Shown here: positions 34,923-48,991 of the stretch, piece by piece
Position numbering within the stretch: the first letter of the stretch is position 1
How the letters are laid out: each line of letters begins with the position of its first letter
Source of the DNA: Odontesthes bonariensis
Taxonomy: Eukaryota > Chordata > Actinopteri > Atheriniformes > Atherinopsidae
Direction: 5' to 3'
Assembly (NCBI RefSeq): GCF_027942865.1
Contig: NC_134524.1
Span: 8,233,536-8,297,535, forward strand
Length of the DNA stretch: 64,000 bases
Made by a program: the position numbers and the translations under genes
The notes under the pieces: generated by a model
The model's database searches: none
What the model saw: only the letters and a program-made list of their open reading frames with translations
What the model was told of the DNA's origin: nothing

Positions 34923-36064
34923 TTATCTTCTGTGCCATATGGGTATGGAGGTTTGTCTGGGAGCCACACCATCGCTGCAGGGGATGAAGTAGGAGCTCGT
35001 CCTCAGGCACACGAAGCAGAACTCCACCTGGCAGCGAGGACAGATGATGTTCTTGCAGCCCGTCTTGTCGTGCTCCACCTTGTAACCGCAGGTGGGACAG
35101 GCCCGGATAGAGGGACAGTCGGAGACCCCCTGCACCTGAGTGAGGGCGCTGGTCTTGCAGGTCCTGAGGAGTTCAAGGTCTTGGTTGACGCAGCCATCGT
35201 TGTCGCAGCGATCAGAGCGTGGAGCCGTACCTTTCCACGGATTCAAACACTGCCAGCAGAACTGGTACAGTTTCTTCTTGTCTGCCGTGCACACCGTGCA
35301 CTGAACACTGAGGTTAGTCAGGTCCTCTCTTTCAACGTGAGATTTGCAACCAGGACACTATCACAAAACAAGCAAACAAACAAAACAAAGTTAAGCCCGG
35401 GGCGGTCGGTGGCGTAGTGGGTTGAGCAGGCGCCCCATGTACAGAGGCTACAGTCCTCGCTGCAGCTGGCCCCGGTTCGAGTCCCACATCGGACGGCCCT
35501 TTGCTGCATGTCATTCCCCCTCTCTCTGCCCCTGCTTCCTGTCTCTCTTCAAATATCCTGCCCATTAAAGGCATAAAAATCCCCAAAAAAGAATAATAAT
35601 AAAAAAGAAAAGTTAATTCTCCAGGAAATCTGCTCCTTTCTATTTGATTTTTTCTTTATTTGATAAGATTCTAACAGTACTGCAGTAAATGCAGCACGGG
35701 TGCAGGACCTGGTGCCAGTTTTCCAGCGCTAAATGACTGCACTTACCTTTTTACTCTCATCCAGGACTGTTTGTTCACAGTTTGTGTCACAGTGATAAAA
35801 CAGCTGCCATATAAGGTGGCAGCCTGATCATCGGGATTAATAGAAGGACGAAAACAGCCATCAAACCAATGATTAATGCGGGACACTTACGGTTTTAAAG
35901 TCACAGTACTCAGTGGCAGCCAGGCGGGCGATTTTCTGTTCAAAGTCATGCATTTCTTCAGCTGTCAGCACCGCCAGCCGACGCACCTCTGCATAAGACC
36001 ACACAGCTCCACACAGTTGCACGGTGCCTTCCTTTAAAGCGGGGCACTTGAATTTGTATCGGCC
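34923..36064 (-). pseudogene. RBR3: truncated RBR E3 ligase copy with RING2 deletion
   Basis: Exons 36064-35891 (58 codons, open) and 35357-34923 (144 codons plus stop). The last exon lacks 21 bp relative to the others, between two caggcac repeats, so FCFVCLKLTPECLRTSS becomes FCFVCLRTSS: seven residues and one cysteine close to RING2 are lost in frame. The IBR start and the DKTGC motif remain. No RING1 exons upstream. Like RBR1 it reads NLSVQC in the IBR. Confidence 0.7.
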
Positions 36065-39000
36065 CTGAAAATTTAAGATGACATTGCCATTATATTGCCA
36101 GTTAAAGATAGAATGGAACTGGTTGGGGATACTGAGCACCTGTTACAGGTAGATAACAGTGAAACTGAATCAAAACAGGTCCCATAAAGCTGAGGGGCCT
36201 TTTTGCTTTGTGATATGATACATATCTATATCTATATAGCTATAATACATGCCCACCTTAAAACGACCGAATGAAAATCTTTTAACTTTGTTGTTCACAG
36301 TAAGAGGAATTTGACAGAAAGATAAACTGATTTATTTATCGAGTGCCATTAAAATAATTGATGCCCTCAGAGCAGAAGAATGCTGTGAAAATCTAGAAAA
36401 GCATTTCTGGGTGGCAGTTAACAGGGACAGTGGATGCCAGTTTGAGGGCTAGAAAACCAAGATAACTCTCAAATTTCTAGAAATTAAAGGCCTCCATTGA
36501 TCGTAAAAACACCCTCAGGAAGACGACGCTGAAGTTGGCCTCCGATTCGCAAATTAAAGGGATGGGCATAAAGGGCCATTTCACTGCATTTTGATCGACA
36601 GAAACAAGGTCCTGTATGGACACTAGTTACACTGCTCAAATCTGGATGGAATTATTCTAAAGACGGTACAGAGTCTTTAAAACACATTGTATGTTGGTGC
36701 ACTATGAGGGTGGGCAAACCGTTAATATAATAGATCCATGGGGCAAACGGGTTTACCTTTGGACTATGTGGGGGGAATGAAATCATCTTGCTGTAAAAGT
36801 GGGGGTGTCGAAACACCACCATCCCCCACAGGTGCGACACCCATGGTCCCCAGGAATGACTGCGAGATGGATGGTTGTTTGCGTCTGTGAGGCCCTGTGA
36901 TGGACAGGCGACCTGTTCAGGGTGTACACTGCCTCTCACCCAGACTCCCATCCATCCATTTTCTCACTTAATTCAATCCAGGGTTGACTGTCACATCACA
37001 CATATATACTTTTATATGTGTGTCATTGTTAACTCATTTTTGTTAAATAATTAAACTGTATACCCTTCTTAAACATTTTATCATTACATTTTCATAATTA
37101 TTGCACTAAAATACTGGGTCATGAAAGAACATCTGTTCATTAGATGACATAATATTCAGTTTATTTAGTGCATCATACAATCAAGTGATTTAACAGTAAT
37201 TGACACTTTAATTCCAGGGAACTGGAAAACTTTTCATGTTCAGACAGTGTTTTATTCTGTGTTAGCATTAATTTTACCAGTATGCTAACCACTGTTTTCT
37301 TAGCTGACCCATTGAATGGGCCTTTTTCTTTGTGTGTTTGAGACATTTGGCTGTCCTTAAGGGGTGGATTACCATTGAATTACCATTATTTATGGTGCTA
37401 GTTTAGTCTGTTATTTCTTTCCCCACCACAGCCTCCATAGTAATGCTGGACAGTCTCCCTTTGTTTGTTTTTGTGTGGTCCTCCACGTCTTTGTTGGTCT
37501 GCTAAGCATATTTAAATGGAAATATTGTTCCCCTCCTTTTTGTGATAACCAGGATTCAGACCGCCAATTTAACCTTTTAATGCATTTAATTTCATTGTAA
37601 ATAAAATCTATCTTGTCGGTCACAACAGACTAAATGTAAAATGGATGGCGCATAAATGTGGCCAAGTCACAAAAGTCAAAAAGAGGAAAAATGCAAAGAC
37701 TCATTATCGTCTGAGTTTCTGTGTTTGACTTCGTCTTTTGGTTTCTTGGTTTTCTATTTTTCATCTGTCGTCTTCCTGCGTTTTATTTTGTAGTATTTAT
37801 CCTCAGGTGTATTCTGTTGCTTCCTAACCAGGCCTGGTCCTCAGTTACTGGTTGCCACACCTGATCCATGTTTGTTCTCACCCCCCTCGGTATGTATCCC
37901 CCAGGTTTTCCTTTGTTTAGTGACAGGCTTTCTACTCCTCCCTCTAAATAATTTCCTTGTTCTTTTGAAAGTTAGTGAGTTTGTCTTCCTGTCTTCTGTT
38001 TGTTAGTTTGATTTATTTTATGCCTGCCTTGGCTATGCCGTTACTAGTTATCAGTAAAGCCTTTGTCTTTCGTCATCTTCACCTGTCCTCACCTCCTCAG
38101 TCCTGCATTTGGGTCCAAAACCTCCAGTTCCTCTAAGATCCTTAACACTCATGAAGGTGATGAGAGAACAGGAAACATTGAATATCTAACTTACATCGTT
38201 GCTTGATTGCTTAAAGACAGACGCAGCAAAAGTTAGAAAGAAGATGGACATCTACAGTGCTACAACATAGTCGTACATAAAACATTATGGAGCCTCTCAA
38301 TAGGCATTGTGTGAAAGAACAAAAACTGCCTTTAAGTAATTTGATCATTTTAGGTTACAAGTGAGCAACTGTATTTTATACTTGAGATACAGAACTGTAT
38401 TAATAGCAATTTTAATCTTAACAAAAGGGGTAAGAAGTCACAAGAACCATGAGTTGAAAATATCTTATCATCCTTTTAGTTATATATATGTATAAATGAG
38501 CTAAGTGTCCATCCATTTTCACAAGCATCCCTGGCAAAGTGACCTTAAACACCAAAAACCCACCTGATCCATGTACAACAATGAAAAAGTGATTCAGCCA
38601 AATGAAAAGAACCCTCCATAGTTCTTTGAACACAATTGTTATACAAAGTTAGAATTAATTGTATCCGAACACACTTCAACATGGGGAGCCAGGGATCGAA
38701 CAACCAATCCTCTGATTGGTCAGACCACCGTCCCTCCTGAGCTACAGCTTCAACCCCCCAAATTCCATTTATGAAGTCATCTGAAACCTATTTTACCACA
38801 GAAACTTTAACTGAAAGGAAAAGTGCTTAATTAACTTGTTGCAGTTTATTATTTACTGAATGAAAAAGAAAAGATTAAACATGGGAACAAATAAAGATGC
38901 AGGTGGATAAATTCTTCCAAAACAAGTTTTTTTTCCTACCACAATGAGATTATAGAAGGTTATGATGGTGTGACCATCTTACCTGAGCAGAGCTAAAGAC

Positions 39001-40220
39001 TGAAGGAACTCGCTATACTGAGCAGGTGTCAAGTGTTGTCCAATAAATTATTTCATGTCCATGAGATGGATTTTCCATTCACTTTGACTTATAATAATTC
39101 CTTAAAGTGCTGCAAAAAAGGGACATTTGACAATTTAAAGTGTGATTAAACTTAGCTGTTATCAACTTGAGAAACAGGAAGCAATAACAAATACTTGCTT
39201 GTTCATATTCTTTTCCAAATGTCTGATCATCAAGCTGTAATCTTCAACAAAAGCATCAACATTAAATATAGTGTGATAGAAAATGAATAGATGCATTGTC
39301 TGAATAGATGGGAAAGTTTTTAATTTGTTTTTTTTATGAGCGTGTTCATGACCTTCAGTTATTGTCTCAACTCAGCAAAGAACTCTGTGTGAGCACAACC
39401 CTCACGATCAACATCAGATTAATGCTTGATATCGAACCTGTATATTCTTCTGAATGTTTATCTGATGTTGCTTATACTTTCCTCTAAAATGAACAGGAAT
39501 AGCTGCGGCTGCAGATTCAACAGATATCCAATCGTGTCTAAGTCCATGGCAGACCTGCTGTTTTTTTAATTGAGTCGCACTTTTCCTCACATAAATGGGG
39601 CTAAATCTCTACAAATAACATTAAATACGTTCATCTAAGTAGATGAGCAAACATGGCGTCTAAATGCCTGTTCAAAAGAACAACTTAAAAGAAACATGGT
39701 GACTGAATTACAGTTTTTGTGGATGCAAAAGTCCCACCACAACTACGCCAAATAACTTCACAAAGGTATCAAATTATTGCACAAACTTGTAGCTCCCGGT
39801 GCAAAGTACAGGCTTAATGATCCTCGCTGCAGGAGACAGCTGGTTCCTGATTGGCTACTCAGCTCCTGCAGCTGTTCAGGGTCAGAACTTTTAACAGTGA
39901 CACAATGATAAACATATGACAGAGTACAGAACAAGTTCAAGCATTGCACTATTGTTCCTCTGTTTTATGACACGTTTTTCTATTTCAATACAGTTCCAAT
40001 CTGTTACTCAAATGTGTGTGTTGACTCAAGCAGGTAAACATTAAGGGGAAACTTGAATACAACATATAAACATCTTTTAAACAAAGGTAGATTTGGTGGC
40101 CACACACATGTGAAATGTAAATATTAAGTGTCTCAGAATTGCTTTTATGCTAAATGTATGTTAATGTGTAGCCTACACACACACATATATATATATATAT
40201 ATGTTCGTATATATATTTAC

Positions 40221-40834
40221 TAGGGCTGGGCAACGATTAAAATTTTTAATCTAATTAATCACATGATTTCCCTGATTAATCGCATTTGTACGCAAAATCC
40301 AAAAATGAATTCAAAAGTAGTGTATAGCTTTTAGCAATTAGTTTTATTTTAAATGTGCTGCCATATGAATGAAAGTGCCATAACATTTGTTGTGCAAACA
40401 CACTTTTAACATCAGCATCTTTCTGTAGTTTTTATGTAGAAGCCTCGCTCCACTGTCTGTTTCCTTGAATGACTTGCTGCTATCAGTTGTGTGTTTTGCC
40501 TTTAAGTGATATTTTAGACTGGAACTACTACGCTGAGAAGACAATTCAACTTGGCAGTGTTTACAGATGACTTTGGTTCTGTCGACTCCGCCGTCTGGAA
40601 GAACTTTAAAATGAAAATGGCCGAGTAAAAGTTCCGTACCCTTCTCCATGTTTGGTGGATCCGCCGATTACTTTCTTTTCCGGTTCCGCAGCAGACAGCA
40701 ACAGACTTTTACAAAATAAAAGCCTGTGAGCAACAGACTTTTACAATAATAAAATAAATAATAAAACCTGCGTTAATGCGTGATAAAATATTTGTCGGTG
40801 TTAAATAACTAACGAGTTAACTCGCACAGCCCTA
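40221..40834 (-). mobile_element. hAT relic with BED zinc finger (unit 4)
   Basis: Same ends and target site as in the other units. The BED-finger fragment begins near 40649 on the minus strand. Closest to the unit 2 copy (both end aactcgcacagccc). Confidence 0.85.
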
Positions 40835-41982
40835 ATATTTACATATACACATTCTGCACTCATATTCAAATATATTCTTGGTACATCATTTTGTTGGGCT
40901 TACTTCCAGCCTCTTTCTCTATGGAGCTAAATCAGTTTCAATATTCACAAATGCGCAGGATAAGATTCACAAATGTATTTCTGATGCACACACAAATATA
41001 ACTTGATTTACAAGCTGCTTCTGGTCTGTGGACTTTGCTGCATTTGTGTGTGAATTTTGAGACTCCCCTGACTTGCTTCAACCCACAAATGTCTTTTTTT
41101 TTTTAACACGGAATGATCTGCAACCAATCAGATATCTGCCTTGTTTCAGCCAATCATAAGAACGCACCCAACGTGTGAGACCATTTACTCATAAGCCAAT
41201 CACATTAAGCCATTCAAACTGCGCTATATGATGTAGCCTGCATGCCTTTTGCTGCGCATTTTTCCTCTGCTTGTGTTGTGCGGGAATGAAAAACATCTCA
41301 TTTAACACGTTTGGCTACTTAATCCCCTTGTTATGAGAAGTTATTTAGTTATTAATCTTAATCGCCTTAATTGTGCAACGATCAATACAAGCTGGAATCT
41401 TTATATGCATTTGTGAATCTTGAATCTGATTTAGCTCCATACTTTCTCTTCTTATACACATCTGTTGTGATATAAACAGAAGCGACTTTGTAACGCCAGT
41501 CTCACTCACACCAACCCAAAATTAAGCACAAACTGTGTTTGCACAGTCAACAGGAGGCCGCTGATGACTACTTACACTGGTTACGGTGACAGCAGAATCA
41601 TTTAGAGCGGAGTTACTGAATATTTCCATAACTGGGTGTTGCACTTTGTAGACGGTCCCTTGCCACTTCCCTCTGCGCGTGGAGTCTCGTGTTATTTATC
41701 ATACTCGAAGAACATATTATTTACATTAAAGTGTGCATCTATTATTCAGCTCGTCGTTGTTTGAGAGAGGTGTGATTTGTTCTATGAGGAAGCTTAATTT
41801 TAGAGGTATTGATTCGAAAACTGAGAATAAGTGAATATCTGTCCAACTTTACTGAACCGAAGTGAAGTTGGCGAGACGAGGAAGAGGGAGGAGAAAATAG
41901 AAACGCGCATATTAAGTTCAGTTGCATAGTTCCATCTGCTCGACAAGAACAGCGCGGGGGAGAAACCTGGAAAGAAGAGAAA

Positions 41983-43062
41983 ATGGTTGTCCAGGTCAAG
42001 GTGATTGGATTTGAGGGGGAAACGATGAGAATCGATCTGTGCAACAGCGAAGAGGAGTTGCAGACCATGACTGTGCTGCAGCTGAAGAAGAAGATAGTTG
42101 AATGTTTCGATGATCCTGAAGGTAAAATCTCTGAGTTTGTACACTGACGTGGTTAAAATAAACACTACAGAGTAGTTTTCAGTCAAATTTTATTGTGGCT
42201 GTACACCAGTTCAGTTTATTTTCTTTAGTACAGCCGTTTAGAAGCTGTGATCGGTTTTGAAACGGTTGCTATGCCAAAAATGAAATGAATGCCAGAAATG
42301 ACTGCAGCGCGCGCACCGCCTTCTTTTTCGCGCAGTCTCTGAGATTAAATAAAGAGTTGTCCTTGAATTTATGTTCAAATTTGTGGATTATCTACTGCTC
42401 ACTGATATAGATCGTTATAAATGTATATGACGCTTAAGTTGCCTTCAATTAATGGGATGGGCATAAAGGGCTAGTTCACTGCATGCTGATCACATAAGTT
42501 TAGACCCTGTATTAAAATTACAATCGTTAGAAAGCTCAAATCTGAACATAATCATTCTAAAAAGGGTATACATTCAATAATACCTTATTTGGGATTTGTG
42601 AAAACTGAAATAAGGGCCATTTCACTGCTTCCTTTTACCAAATGTATGTGATCAGCATGCGAAAAATGCAGTGAAATGGCCCTTAATGTCCATCCCTTTA
42701 ATTCGTGATTCAGAAGCTGTGAATCGGAAGACAACTTCAGAGTCCTATAAATGAAGCCACTTTAATCAGATAGTTTTCCATTTACCAAAGCGAGACAACT
42801 GCTCCCAGCTTTTGGCTTTACGAATGTTTTTGCCATAAAATTGCTCGATTTAATTCAAGAGAGTTATATTGTACAGATTGCTAAAGGCCAACTGGTTATT
42901 TCCATCCACCAAAATAATCTTTAAACTAAACTTATAGTTGTTTTATGCCAGCAAAAATGTGATTGCAGCATTTCCTTGTTGTCTTTTCCTTTTTGAAATA
43001 AACATTGGGTTCACATATGACCCTGCACATAGAAACTGATACTTCTCAGGAAGGAAAGTATC

Positions 43063-43125
<63 letters not shown>

Positions 43126-45970
43126 CATTGAATTTGTAGAAAAAGTCTCAAACACCAAAGCTTGGGGCAGAAGGCACGTCTTGGTGAAGTGGAAAGCTCT
43201 ATTATAAGAACTGACATCACAATATTGAAATGGCTTCATTTATAATGATGTGTGAACAGTTGATAATTGACAAACATTACCATAAATTCAAAGGATACCC
43301 TTTATTTAATAAGTTATGAACACACCCTCCATGTTATTTTCACTGTACTCTCTACACACAAACTGGCAGAAGGCAAAACAAACATGGAGCCAAAATGCTG
43401 AGAGGAAAAGCCCTAATCCACAGAAACTGAGTGAAACGAGCTTTAACAGGCAGCATGCACTCCCTCATGTTTCATTGATCACTTTCTGACAGATCATCAC
43501 TTTTTGGCACAGCATTGGTATGTAGGCCTGTCATCAATAGTGAGATTAAAAGATATTCACTCTACTCATTTTTTCAGTATTTTTCTTTAAACTTCTTCAT
43601 AACTAGTGGATTTTTACTTGTTTTCCTTCTGCTTGGATTGTTTTTGCAGCATTCTTAAAAGAAACTGGAGACATCGACAGTGCAGGGAAACTATTTATGA
43701 TATTTTCTTTTTTTATAAAACAAAGAAATGGAGATTTAAATAGTTTCACTTGAGGCCAAGTACACAATTCGAAACCAATCGCATCTGAATTCTTGACGAA
43801 TGAAAGAAAACTATAAAACTTTAGATAATTAAAATGTAGATGCAAGACATACAAATGTCCAAATCTGATTCGTCACAATGGTTGAAATGTTATTTGTTCA
43901 GCTAAGGGATTAGTTTAGTCAGTTTTATTAATGTGTAGTTCCCGTGTCAGCAACCTTTCATTAACGAATTATTGAAAGTGAAGTACATGAATTCATAATG
44001 ATCTTTTTTACTTTAATGGTCATCTGAAGAAGCCAAACTTTATGTGACTCTAAGTTTGGGAAGTAGCAGGTCGAACTACTTCTAACACTTTTTTAGAGTT
44101 CTAGATGATAGATAGTTATATAATTATCTTTATCATTATTATTATTTGATTACCCTGGATAAATGCTCAGCCTTGGATGGCTGTCAGAAACTGGTTTTAA
44201 AGGCCAACTTCCACTAAAAACAGGTTTTACTCGCTCCTTCTGAAAAAGGGAGGCTCACCCCTAGTTACATACACATACTAGGCTTCCAAGTGTTGCGTCA
44301 CCTCCACAGGCTGTTTTCCCGAATTTACAGAAACAATGCAGAGCCACGAGCGAATCAGAAAAGCCTGTACATTCTACGTAGAACTGAAAAAAAGGCGTTG
44401 CCCACTTGGGATTATGCCCGCCCTCCTCGGACGGGCCCTATAACTAGGCAGAAACCTGTAGTCTGTCATTCCTCCTCATCGAGCCTCTCACTACCACCTT
44501 TCCATAAACTACATTTGACACTGAGCATATACAGAATGTTATTTTCAGGAGTTGCTAAAAAAAAACAAGCAAATAACTAGTTTAACCTTTCCTTGGCTAA
44601 CCTAATACTAACGCTGCACACGGAGACTTCACAGCCACCATGGCAAATTACATAGACCGGGGAACGTGTTTGAACAAGGGGGGGCCACAATTGCAAGAGG
44701 GGGTCACCAAAATTTTAGGTCGGGCATTATGCATAGCCGAGGCTCTGCACAGTATACACAGACACGCACGTCAGCCAGCACGGAACAGCGCAGAATAAAA
44801 TGCACAGAAAGGTACCTCGTTGGTCGGTGGTAACGCAACTGAAGCTGCTTGCTTGTACCAGTACTAAAGCACCACTACTCCGAAATCACGCTGGTCGAAG
44901 CGCTTATCGTTGTGAAAAACCTGTCCCTTGCACCTTCCTGGTTCTTTTTAGCACATCGGAATTGCTTGGTTGATGAGGCGTTGTAAGATCCCTGCTAGCC
45001 TCACTTGAACAGTGCCCATTGCTAGCCTCAGCGAGCTTTGGTTCGGTTAGCGTAGTAGTTGAAGAACATTCGTCACTAGCCCCTTTCACACTGAGACCTG
45101 CTACCATCGCGGGTCCAAATTGCCACTTCGACCGCGTCGAGCAATGTGAAAGCTTGGCGTGTTAGGTGACCTGTGTAACTTGATGTTAAACAGAGTGAAA
45201 TTAGTCCTCACATGTCGCTGTTGTTCTGAATCAGCTGTGCATTCTGTCCTCACGTTACGTCACGCCACTCCGACCCGCGTCAATTGCTGTCACATCAAAC
45301 TCAGCTCGGCAAAAAGCTTTCCCATCAGATGATGCTGTGCTTTTTACTTGTTTTGCTTTTAAATATTCAAAAATAGGTTTGTGCCTTTTCATTTTGGTTG
45401 TATATTCCAGCCACGAACAATCGCGCAATTTTCAGTGCTGCGCGGTATAGGCTCTCGGATACACACAGAGCGGGGAGGGGGGGGGGTTCCTTCATTCATG
45501 GGGGGAGCCAATCAGAGACGCCTCATTATCGCGTCACGGATATGCAGGAGAAATACCGGAAAACCCTGTCGTTTCTTGTCAAGCCATTCTTCCTGCCCAC
45601 AAAAACAGCTTGAAGCAAAGCAACCATAATGTTTTTTTAAACAGAATCGACGCCTAATGCATTCAATAACAATGGTGAACACAACAGTATTAATGAAATG
45701 ACGATGGAAGTTGGTCTTTAACCTTTTTTTTGTATGTGTGTGTGCATTTTAGGGCAGATGCTTATCCATGAAGGAAAGCGGTTATGCAGGGACTCTGATC
45801 TGCTGTCTGACTTTGGAATCACACACAACTCCATCATACACATGGTTATGAAAATGAAGGGCGGAGGATGTCCTTCGGGAGAGAGCGGTGATGGGATGGG
45901 TGACAAGGACGGTGAAACCCGAAGAAGTCAGGAGAAACTTGCTAACTTTCAAAAATGCAACCTACAATAA
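41983..45970 (+). CDS. Ubl4: B-type ubiquitin-like gene with a lost splice donor
   Basis: Exons 41983-42121, 43650-43685 and 45753-45970 (130 aa if spliced as Ubl2). Exons 1 and 3 encode the same protein as Ubl2 apart from exon 2 (FLKETGDIDSAG). The donor after exon 2 reads GGAAAC instead of GTAAAC (second base at 43687), so normal use of exon 2 is unlikely. Exon 2 is 36 nt with phase 1 at both ends, so skipping it keeps the frame and yields a 118-aa protein whose loop is close to ubiquitin and Ubl5 in length. Intron 2 and the 3' region carry the same transposon and solo LTR as Ubl2. Functional status is open. Confidence 0.65.
43686..43687 (+). other. Mutated 5' splice site of Ubl4 exon 2
   Basis: GG here against GT at the same place in Ubl1 (7702-7703), Ubl2 (18334-18335) and Ubl3 (33193-33194). 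No strong alternative GT follows immediately. Confidence 0.85.
44201..45717 (-). mobile_element. TTAA-flanked DNA transposon relic in Ubl4 intron 2
   Basis: Same insertion as 18849-20615, with TTAA on each side. A block of about 250 bp in the interior (19523-19772 of the unit 2 copy) is missing here. Confidence 0.75.
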
Positions 45971-46234
45971 CCTTTTTTTGGCCGTATGCATCATTTCTGT
46001 TGGTCGAAGGTTTGTCAACTTGTGATGCACTAACCGTAACCACCACGTCCTCACTGAGCGTGCATCAAGCCTCCTTCCCAGGACTTTCAACCCCACAGCA
46101 AAACAAGTCACCTGGAGATTTAGCACCACTTGTCATGACAATTTTTAAGTTTCTACAAGAGAAAATGTGCCTTTTTGTTTAAAGTTTTTGTGGTTTACTC
46201 TGGCCATAAAGCCTTTTATTTGGGTCCATGGAAT

Positions 46235-48297
46235 TGTAGCAGCACAGATGCATGAACAGTTCCCTCACCTGCCTGTAGGGCATGCTGTCAATTATTCTAT
46301 CAGAGGAGTGGCAGTATAAAAGGAGCCCTCCCTCCTGCTTTCCATGTCTGCTTCCATCGAATTGTCTGCTTCCGGGTTAGGGGTCATTTTCCCGACAAGG
46401 TATGTCTGCTGCTGCCGCGGCATGTTCACATTTTGGTCTCTCCGGTGTGCTGATTGTTTGTTGTTGCTGCAGTGGTGGCCGTTGTGCATCCCTGGCTCCA
46501 GTGGCTCTCGGGGGGCTGTCTCCCCTCGTGGTGGTGAGTGTTTGATCTCTCTCTGTGTCTCCGTATATACGCTACATTTTTATGGAGTTAAATAGCTGTC
46601 AAAATGTTTGTGTGCATAAACTAGAAATGCATGCATAAATGAGTCCAAAAGTTTTGACATTAAGAATTACGAATTACGAGTTACGCATGCAAGTTCTCTC
46701 TTTTTTTTTTTTAATACAACTTTATTTTGCTTTACAAGATGCAAAAACATGACAACGCATGCAAGTTTTCTGCCGTAACTTTACTGTCAAAAATACGTCA
46801 TCACTTTACAGACATTACTTATGGAGCAAAAGATACATCGATCCTTCCTCTGCCATCATGTTAGGCTCTTCTTCTTCTTCTTGAATCGCTCTGAGAGGTT
46901 TCTGTTCTCCCGGGCAAAGTGTCTCAGTCTTGGGTTTTACCGCGAGACTTGAACGAATGCGCGGAAGTTGGATCAATGTATCTTTTGCTCCATAAGTAAT
47001 GTCTGTAAAGTGATGACGTATTTTTGACAGTAAAGTCACGGCAGAGAACTTGCATGCGTAACTCGTAATTCTTGATGTCAAAACTTTTGGACTCATTTAT
47101 GCATGCATTTCTAGTTTATGCACACGAACATCAAAACATATGCATGCATTTCTAGTTTATGCACACGAACATCAAAACATATGCATGCATTTCTAGTTTA
47201 TGCACACGAACATTTTGACAGCTATTTAACTCCATACATTTTAAGGCTAACGCTAGTATGCTCAGTTGACAGGTGGACTGCCGCCTGGGTCGCTCTCCTC
47301 TCCTCCTCCGGAGCGTGTGTCTGTGCGTGTCATCATAAGGTGCCGTTGTAATTTTGGTCGCACTGACCGGTAGGCTGGAGACACTACTGCTCTGCACGGA
47401 GCTTCTTATCCTGTTTTGCTGACTGACCATTCATCCAACCTGCTCTGCGTTTTTATCCATGCGGCTCAAATTGGAAGCTGTTAAATTATCACACTGCTGC
47501 GCCGATACGTGTGGCCTGAAAAAGGCCAGGGCTTGGGATTCCCTGTTTTATTATTGTTATCGTCTAGTGCTTCAGCCTTAACGGCTGCGCCCGGCGCCGA
47601 CGGACGGCGGTCTGTGCGCTGTGCCTGACGCATGGAGGGTCTCTGGTAGTTTTAATTGATTTCGAGGTTACACTCCCTTAGTTTCTGTTTTGTTTTCTTT
47701 GTTAGTTTCCGTTAGCTACTTTAAGATAATTTGTATTTTGGTTTTGTTTATTTCTTTCTCAGTTGCTAATTTGACTTCATTAATTTTGTTGAGTTATGTT
47801 AATTTGTGTATTTTTGGTTTGAGTGTGACCCTTACTAATATTTGTTTTATCTCCTTCTCAGTGCTGGAGTCTGGTGGCTGGGTGCTGGTGGTCCGGGTGG
47901 TGGTCTTCCCCCTTTTTGCTGTGTTTCCTTGGGATTTGAGTTTTCTCACATTTGGGTTCCTCTAGAGGGTTTGTTGTTTCCTTTATATTTTTTGGTTAGG
48001 ATTCTGCCCCCCTTCTCACTAGCCTCTGTGTCCCCAGTCACGCTCAGCACTGTTAAGGTCTTCTCTTCTTTTCCTGTATGAATGTTTTAAATCATGTTAT
48101 AAAAAAAAGGCAACTATTGTAATAAAAGCTATATCTTTTTGTACAAACATCGAACTACGTCTCCACATTCATCGTATCTTAAACCTGCGTGTCCTTGAAC
48201 CTAAACTTAATAATTCTCTGGGTGAAATTCCTGGAGTGGCGTTGTTGGATCACACCGAAAACCATTTGAGCTTAACCTAGTCTGCTCGGCTGCCACA
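46235..48297 (+). mobile_element. Solo LTR (fossil) in Ubl4 3' region, with nested foldback
   Basis: Orthologous to 21133-23193: TGTAGCAG...GCCACA with GAAT on both sides (right copy 48298-48301). The nested foldback element spans 46581-47236 and again contains the retroposed mRNA tail. Nearly identical to the unit 2 copy by eye, so the two units separated recently. No internal viral genes. Confidence 0.75.
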
Positions 48298-48991
48298 GAA
48301 TATTATGAGACAATCATGTGTTAATGTGAATTTATTGTGTATGTTTGTGTTGTTAATCTCTACTTATTCCATTTTCTGCAACAATTGTTTATTATTGTTC
48401 TGTGTTATTTTGCTATGCAGGTATAAGATTTTTAATGTCACATTTAAGGTGGATAAGTGTTGCAGTTTCATACACATTTGAATAAAGATTAACCACAGAA
48501 TAATGTAACTTGTAAATTTATCTACACAACAAAAAATACGCTCGCATAGATTAAAATGTTCACAGCTTCACATACAGATACGAATGGTTTCACAGCCTTT
48601 ACTGAGTTCCCTTATATTCCCCAGTGTTTGTGTGTTAATGAGAGCTTTCCAGTGGTTCACATCGAGGTGTCTCGATTGTTTGCGTGAAAGGTCTTCGGTG
48701 TTGTAATGCCCCTTATTGGGGCCATCATGCACTTACTCGGATCAGACATCAAACAGACTTTCTGTTGAAAAGGATTTTTTTTTATTAACTAGAACTGAGA
48801 AGAGATCAATCAGGAGTAAAGAAACATAAAACACATCTTCAGTGATATAGTTAGCATCATTAAGGAACACAGGCGATAATGATCGATGCTGTTAAGGAAC
48901 ATGGAAAGATAGGTCTGCAACATTTGTAGCTTCTGAGAATTTTACTTTAAAATTTAAAGGGAAAGAACTGTTGTGAGCATCTGGTGCGTAT

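Larger units (their letters stand above)
28589..39568. repeat. Tandem duplication unit 3 (Ubl3 + truncated RBR3)
   Basis: Third direct repeat. Its Ubl gene matches unit 1 (same third exon type, no LTR or TTAA transposon), while its RBR introns match unit 4, for example gatttatttatcgagtgcc after 36330 and 50418. Unit-specific insertions include a short LINE-like piece at about 30197-30393. Confidence 0.9.
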
